Origin: Terfezia claveryi
Lineage: Eukaryota; Ascomycota; Pezizomycetes; Pezizales; Pezizaceae
Reading direction: 5' to 3'
NCBI GenBank assembly: GCA_015179025.1
Contig: WHUX01000062.1
Span: 184,001-248,000, forward strand
DNA: 64,000 nucleotides
Made by a program: the position numbers and the translations under genes. Below are positions 60,608 through 64,000 of this stretch, in pieces; positions within the stretch are counted from its first letter, which is position 1; each line of letters starts with the position of its first letter. The notes under the pieces are model-generated. The model saw only the letters and a program-made list of their open reading frames with translations, was not told the origin of the DNA and did no database searches.

Positions 60608-62288
60608 TTAAAGCAAATCCCGCCTGATAAACTCGTTGTACAATGTCTTCCCAAGAGCAGCAGGACTCCGCTCCACAATCGCTCCTGCAGCCTCCAAAGC
60701 GGCAATCTTGCTCTCAGCACCACCCTTTCCGCCAGATACAATAGCACCTGCGTGACCCATCCTCCTTCCTGGAGGAGCAGAGATACCCGCAATGAATGCA
60801 ACGGTGGGTTTGTCCTTAGGGTTGTTGGCCTTGAGGAACTCAGCGGCATTTTCCTCTGCAGATCCACCTATTTCTCCAATCATGATAATTCCGTCGGTTC
60901 CATCATCCTCAAGGAAGACCTGAGGGGTTCAATTAGCTTGGGAAGGAATCTAAGGTGTAAGACTCCATACCTTCAAGGTGTCGATGAAGTTTGTTCCGGA
61001 GAAGGGGTCACCACCGATACTGGGTTACGTTAGTCAAGCCTTGTCATGTATACACCGTAGTGAACTCACCCAACGACAAGGCTCTGGCCGAGACCAACTT
61101 GGGTGGTCTGGTTGACGGCCTCGTAGGTAAGGGTTCCAGAACGAGAAACAATACCAATCCTTCCAGCCTTATGTATGAACCCTGGCATGATACCAATCTT
61201 GCATTGACCAGGCCGGATCAAACCAGGGCAGTTTCTTGGAGCTATTAGCATTCATACAATCGGTCCACATGATATCAGAGAACCTTACGGTCCAACAAGT
61301 CTATATTGATATGTTAGCAGACATATTCATATGAAGCAATATGAAGACGTACCTGGTCTTGTTCTGGGTCTTGAGCATGTCTACCACACGCACCATGTCA
61401 ATCTGTGGAATACCTGCCTCCAATGTTGGTTAACTCCTCCAATTGGATTTCGGGCCTGATCAAATCGGCTTTACCTTCTGTGATACTAACCAAGCACGTT
61501 AGTGAGCAGCGCTTCAGCCTACTGAATCAGCTTCAGGCTTACCATACGACAAGACCAATTTCTGCCTCAATGGCCTCCTCAATGGATTTTGCAGCTACTG
61601 GTGGGGGAACAAAGATGGCGCTCGCGTCGGCTAGAAGGGGTGTCAGAGTTGTGCTCTCTATGTAGAAGCAGGAATGTCGAACCTTTGACCTGGTCGACGG
61701 CCTCACGGACAGTTGCGAACACTGGACGGTCTAAGTGATTGGTACCGGCCTTCTTTGGGTTCTGTGGAATCCGTTAGCCGTTGTGCATCAATCTCCGTGG
61801 ACGGGCTTCTGACAATTCCTGAAGAAAAAGTATATCAGACAACCCGGCTAGATTAACAGATTCGTTCCATCTTCAAGCGTTCTCCATACCTCCAACGACG
61901 TTGGTGCCTGCCCAAATACCACATTAGCCCGCATCTCCAAACCCCCGATCCACCCGCAGCACACATACCATAGCTAATTGCCTGCTGTGCATGAAAGCTG
62001 CAATTCACCTCATGCGTCAGAACCGTCCTCATCCCTTTAATCCCCCTCACCCTGGGCAAACGGAGACACATACGTTCCCTGCTTTCCCGTGAATCCTAAA
62101 CCCCCAAAAATCCGTCAGCTACTACCCCATTGCTTCCCCTGGGATCCCCAAAACACACCCTGAAATATCACCCTTGTGTCTTTGTTTATCAAGAGGTTTT
62201 TTGCAGTTGAAGCATATGGCGAAGAGGCGGTTGCGAGCCCGCGGGAGTTTCGCACGGCGGCGGCAGTGATGCGCTTAAGTCCGAACAT
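60608..62288 (-). CDS. LSC1: Succinyl-CoA ligase alpha subunit, mitochondrial
   Basis: Alpha chain of succinate-CoA ligase in the TCA cycle; joins CoA and succinyl-phosphate with phosphorylation of a conserved His. Thirteen exons: 62288-62159, 62095-62074, 61997-61969, 61907-61890, 61818-61814, 61761-61683, 61630-61543, 61485-61475, 61413-61353, 61300-61289, 61234-61070, 61019-60971, 60919-60608. They sum to 327 codons (326 residues), the usual length. A mitochondrial presequence [20 protein letters not shown] begins it. The CoA-binding fold has [15 protein letters not shown], the middle has LVGPNCPG and [20 protein letters not shown], and the ligase domain has [23 protein letters not shown] and the active-site His in [10 protein letters not shown]. 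Several exons are tiny (5, 11, 12, 18 and 22 nt), each required to keep conserved blocks in phase. The 5-nt exon is the least secure. Confidence 0.93.
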
Positions 62289-63480
62289 TGTGACGGAGGA
62301 TAGTGGGAAAGTGTATAACCAAAATATCGCTTATAGGTTATGTTTTCTGAGCCCAGCTTGAAGAAAAGGGTGCGTGGGGAGGTGAGAAGGGGGGGTGGTT
62401 GGAATTCCGGTACTTCGGGCAGGGTAGGGTGTTGTGAATGGCTTGGCTGCGCCATATTAGATACATATTTACCCTCGACCCACGATGTTTGTTATATTAC
62501 TTACATACAGTAACGTCGGGGGTGATCAAACAATCATGCTGTGTAGGAGGTTCAATCTCGCCCTGTGAATAGTAGAATCATTCCGTGCTACAGCATGTGC
62601 TCACGGGACAACCCGGCTGAATCCAATCCATTTCTCCATGCAGGTCCAGGGTGCATACTGCATACATGTACTGTCTATACAGATATAGCCACAAGTGCCG
62701 TTCAAGCGGCGTCGGGAGGCATCACATCGACCACTCGGGTCTGGTTTTGAATGCCGCGCTGGTACTTCCCTCTTCCCTCTAACCTCTTCCCCATCTCTGC
62801 TCGTATCAATGCCGGCTATCGAATGCTTAATCTCCCGATTGGCTATCGAATGCGTGAAACTCTATGCGTCGAATTCCCCTACGGCCTGCCTTCCCAGCTG
62901 TTGACTGCGTGAACTGTTGGGATATATGAACCATATATCAAATCCCCCTAGTTGCAAGAGAAATAAGAGAAAAAGGATTGCCCAAAGTGCTACGTAGGCG
63001 CCGGATGCCTCACGGTGGAGACGGAGATATCGGTCCCACCGGGCAGTGGCAAGCGCAAACCCACCACGATGTGCCGGATTTTATATTTTAGTTAGTATTT
63101 CCAGTCAATCGAGAGCCTCTCGGAGTTCCGACTCGCTGCTAGAAGACCTCATACTTGACTAAGCCTGGCGCTCGTCTCGCATTTTTTTTCCCACCGCCGC
63201 CCTAGCCCGCCATAGCCAGACTAAGCCGCCAGTGAATGAATAATCCTCTTCCACGAATACACACCAACAACTCTAATCCCACCTGCCCCTCTATTCATAT
63301 CTTCCCACTCCTCTATCTTTTTATCCTCCCAACTACCCCTCTCTTCCTCTCGCCAGCCACCAACCGTTTCGCCCTTCACCCTTCACAAGCATCTTTTCAC
63401 CTTCTCGACGTCCTGTTCGTAGAGAAGAAGCTCAAGTCCCTCTTTCCCCCCCACTGTTTCATATTCCCTGATCGGTTGCC
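62289..63480. other. Divergent promoter region between LSC1 and NAP1
   Basis: Upstream DNA for both flanking genes. Two 14-17 bp near-repeats with the core GGCTATCGAATGC or its neighbour CGGCTATCGAATGCTTAATC occur at 62813-62854. A CT-rich stretch (63240-63470) precedes NAP1, typical of a strong fungal promoter/5' UTR. No gene is supported. Confidence 0.6.
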
Positions 63481-64000
63481 ATGTCTGAACCCATCAAGAA
63501 CAAGAGGGCAGACCTCGCTGGGGCTCCGTATGTTCTCACCTTTGTTTCTATCGGTTTTGAAACGCATGGTGCTAACATTTTTTTTTCCCTTTAAAGAACC
63601 CCACAAAACACCCCCTCCACCGCTGCACCCATCTCATCTCATGCGGTTGCACCAAAAGTTTCCACTATTGCTGAAGGTTTGTACTAGCCTAAAAAACCCG
63701 CACAGCAAACCGTCAAATATTAATGTCATGCCCTCATTGTAGACACTGAGAAGAACGATGCCGCTGCCCTCCTCGCATCTAACCCCCAATTAGTGCGCAT
63801 GATCCAAGGCAAACTCAACACTCTCGTTGGTCGTTCGTCCGGATACATCGAATCTCTACCTTCCTCAGTTCGTCGCAGAATCAATGGTCTTAAGGGTATC
63901 CAAAAAGACCACACCAAGCTCGAGGCTGCATTCCACGAGGAGGTCTTGGAGCTGGAAAAGAAATACTTCACCTTGTTCACTCCTTTGTACGAGAAACGGT
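63481..64000 (+). CDS. NAP1: Nucleosome assembly protein 1, N-terminal part (cut by window end)
   Basis: H2A-H2B chaperone that shuttles histones between cytoplasm and nucleus. Exons visible: 63481-63527, 63597-63676, 63743 to past the window edge. The first residues are a charged, Ala/Pro-rich tail (MSEPIKNKRADLAGAPTPQN). The third exon opens the NAP domain: LVRMIQGKLNTLVGRSSGYI, LPSSVRRRINGLKGIQKDH, then KLEAAFHEEVLELEKKYF, the long dimerisation helix, followed by LFTPLYEKR at the edge. These blocks are typical of fungal Nap1 rather than the SET subgroup. The remainder of the gene lies outside. Confidence 0.93.

Noticed and set aside
1..64000. CRISPR arrays, prophage or bacterial operon structure
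   Set aside because: The DNA is eukaryotic with spliceosomal introns; no regularly spaced repeats were seen.

Overview
The window is fungal nuclear DNA, almost certainly from a filamentous ascomycete (Pezizomycotina). Genes are interrupted by many short introns (mostly 48-75 nt, GT-AG, a few GC-AG). The proteins are typical of that group: a SAM-RA-kinase Ste11 MAPKKK, INO80, Lsg1, Ltv1, a full-length ABCB exporter, an AP-2 mu chain, a CBM18-bearing chitin deacetylase and a fungal WHIM-type nuclear protein. The high intron density and very small exons would suit Pezizomycetes or another early branch, but the order cannot be fixed from this sequence alone.

Layout. Roughly 1-23 kb is a gene-poor accessory region. 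It holds two diverged copies of a dispersed repeat (910-2805 and 4875-5805) with a dead Tc1/mariner transposase between them, a ten-exon secreted chitin deacetylase (5799-8109, minus), a decayed ankyrin-repeat relic near 13.7-14.1 kb, an intact seven-exon Ytp1-like membrane protein (15724-17455, minus), a short inverted repeat, and a broken VPS18 copy (18171-20627, minus). From 23 kb the window is mostly ordinary housekeeping DNA: STE11 (plus) and an MDR-type ABC transporter (minus). A second accessory island at 31.5-37.8 kb follows, with a tandem duplication and a dead pogo/Fot1-type transposase.

From 37.9 kb to the end genes are dense: LSG1 (minus) and LTV1 (plus) head to head, INO80 (minus), a disrupted PIP-kinase-like gene (minus), a WHIM-domain nuclear protein (plus), a BAR-domain protein (plus), AP-2 mu (minus), succinyl-CoA ligase alpha (minus), and the start of NAP1 (plus, running off the window).

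How the genes relate. LSG1 and LTV1 act on late 60S and 40S maturation and share a 326-bp divergent promoter. INO80, the WHIM protein and NAP1 all act on chromatin. The PIP-kinase-like locus, the BAR protein and AP-2 mu all relate to PI(4,5)P2-dependent membrane budding, but co-function is only inferred. Splice models were built by hand; every multi-exon CDS reported as intact closes in frame. I did not find a convincing undescribed multi-gene system. The most unusual things are gene-structure oddities: a 5-nt micro-exon in LSC1, a 7-nt final coding exon in AP-2 mu, GC-AG introns in LTV1 and the BAR gene, and two broken copies of normally conserved genes.
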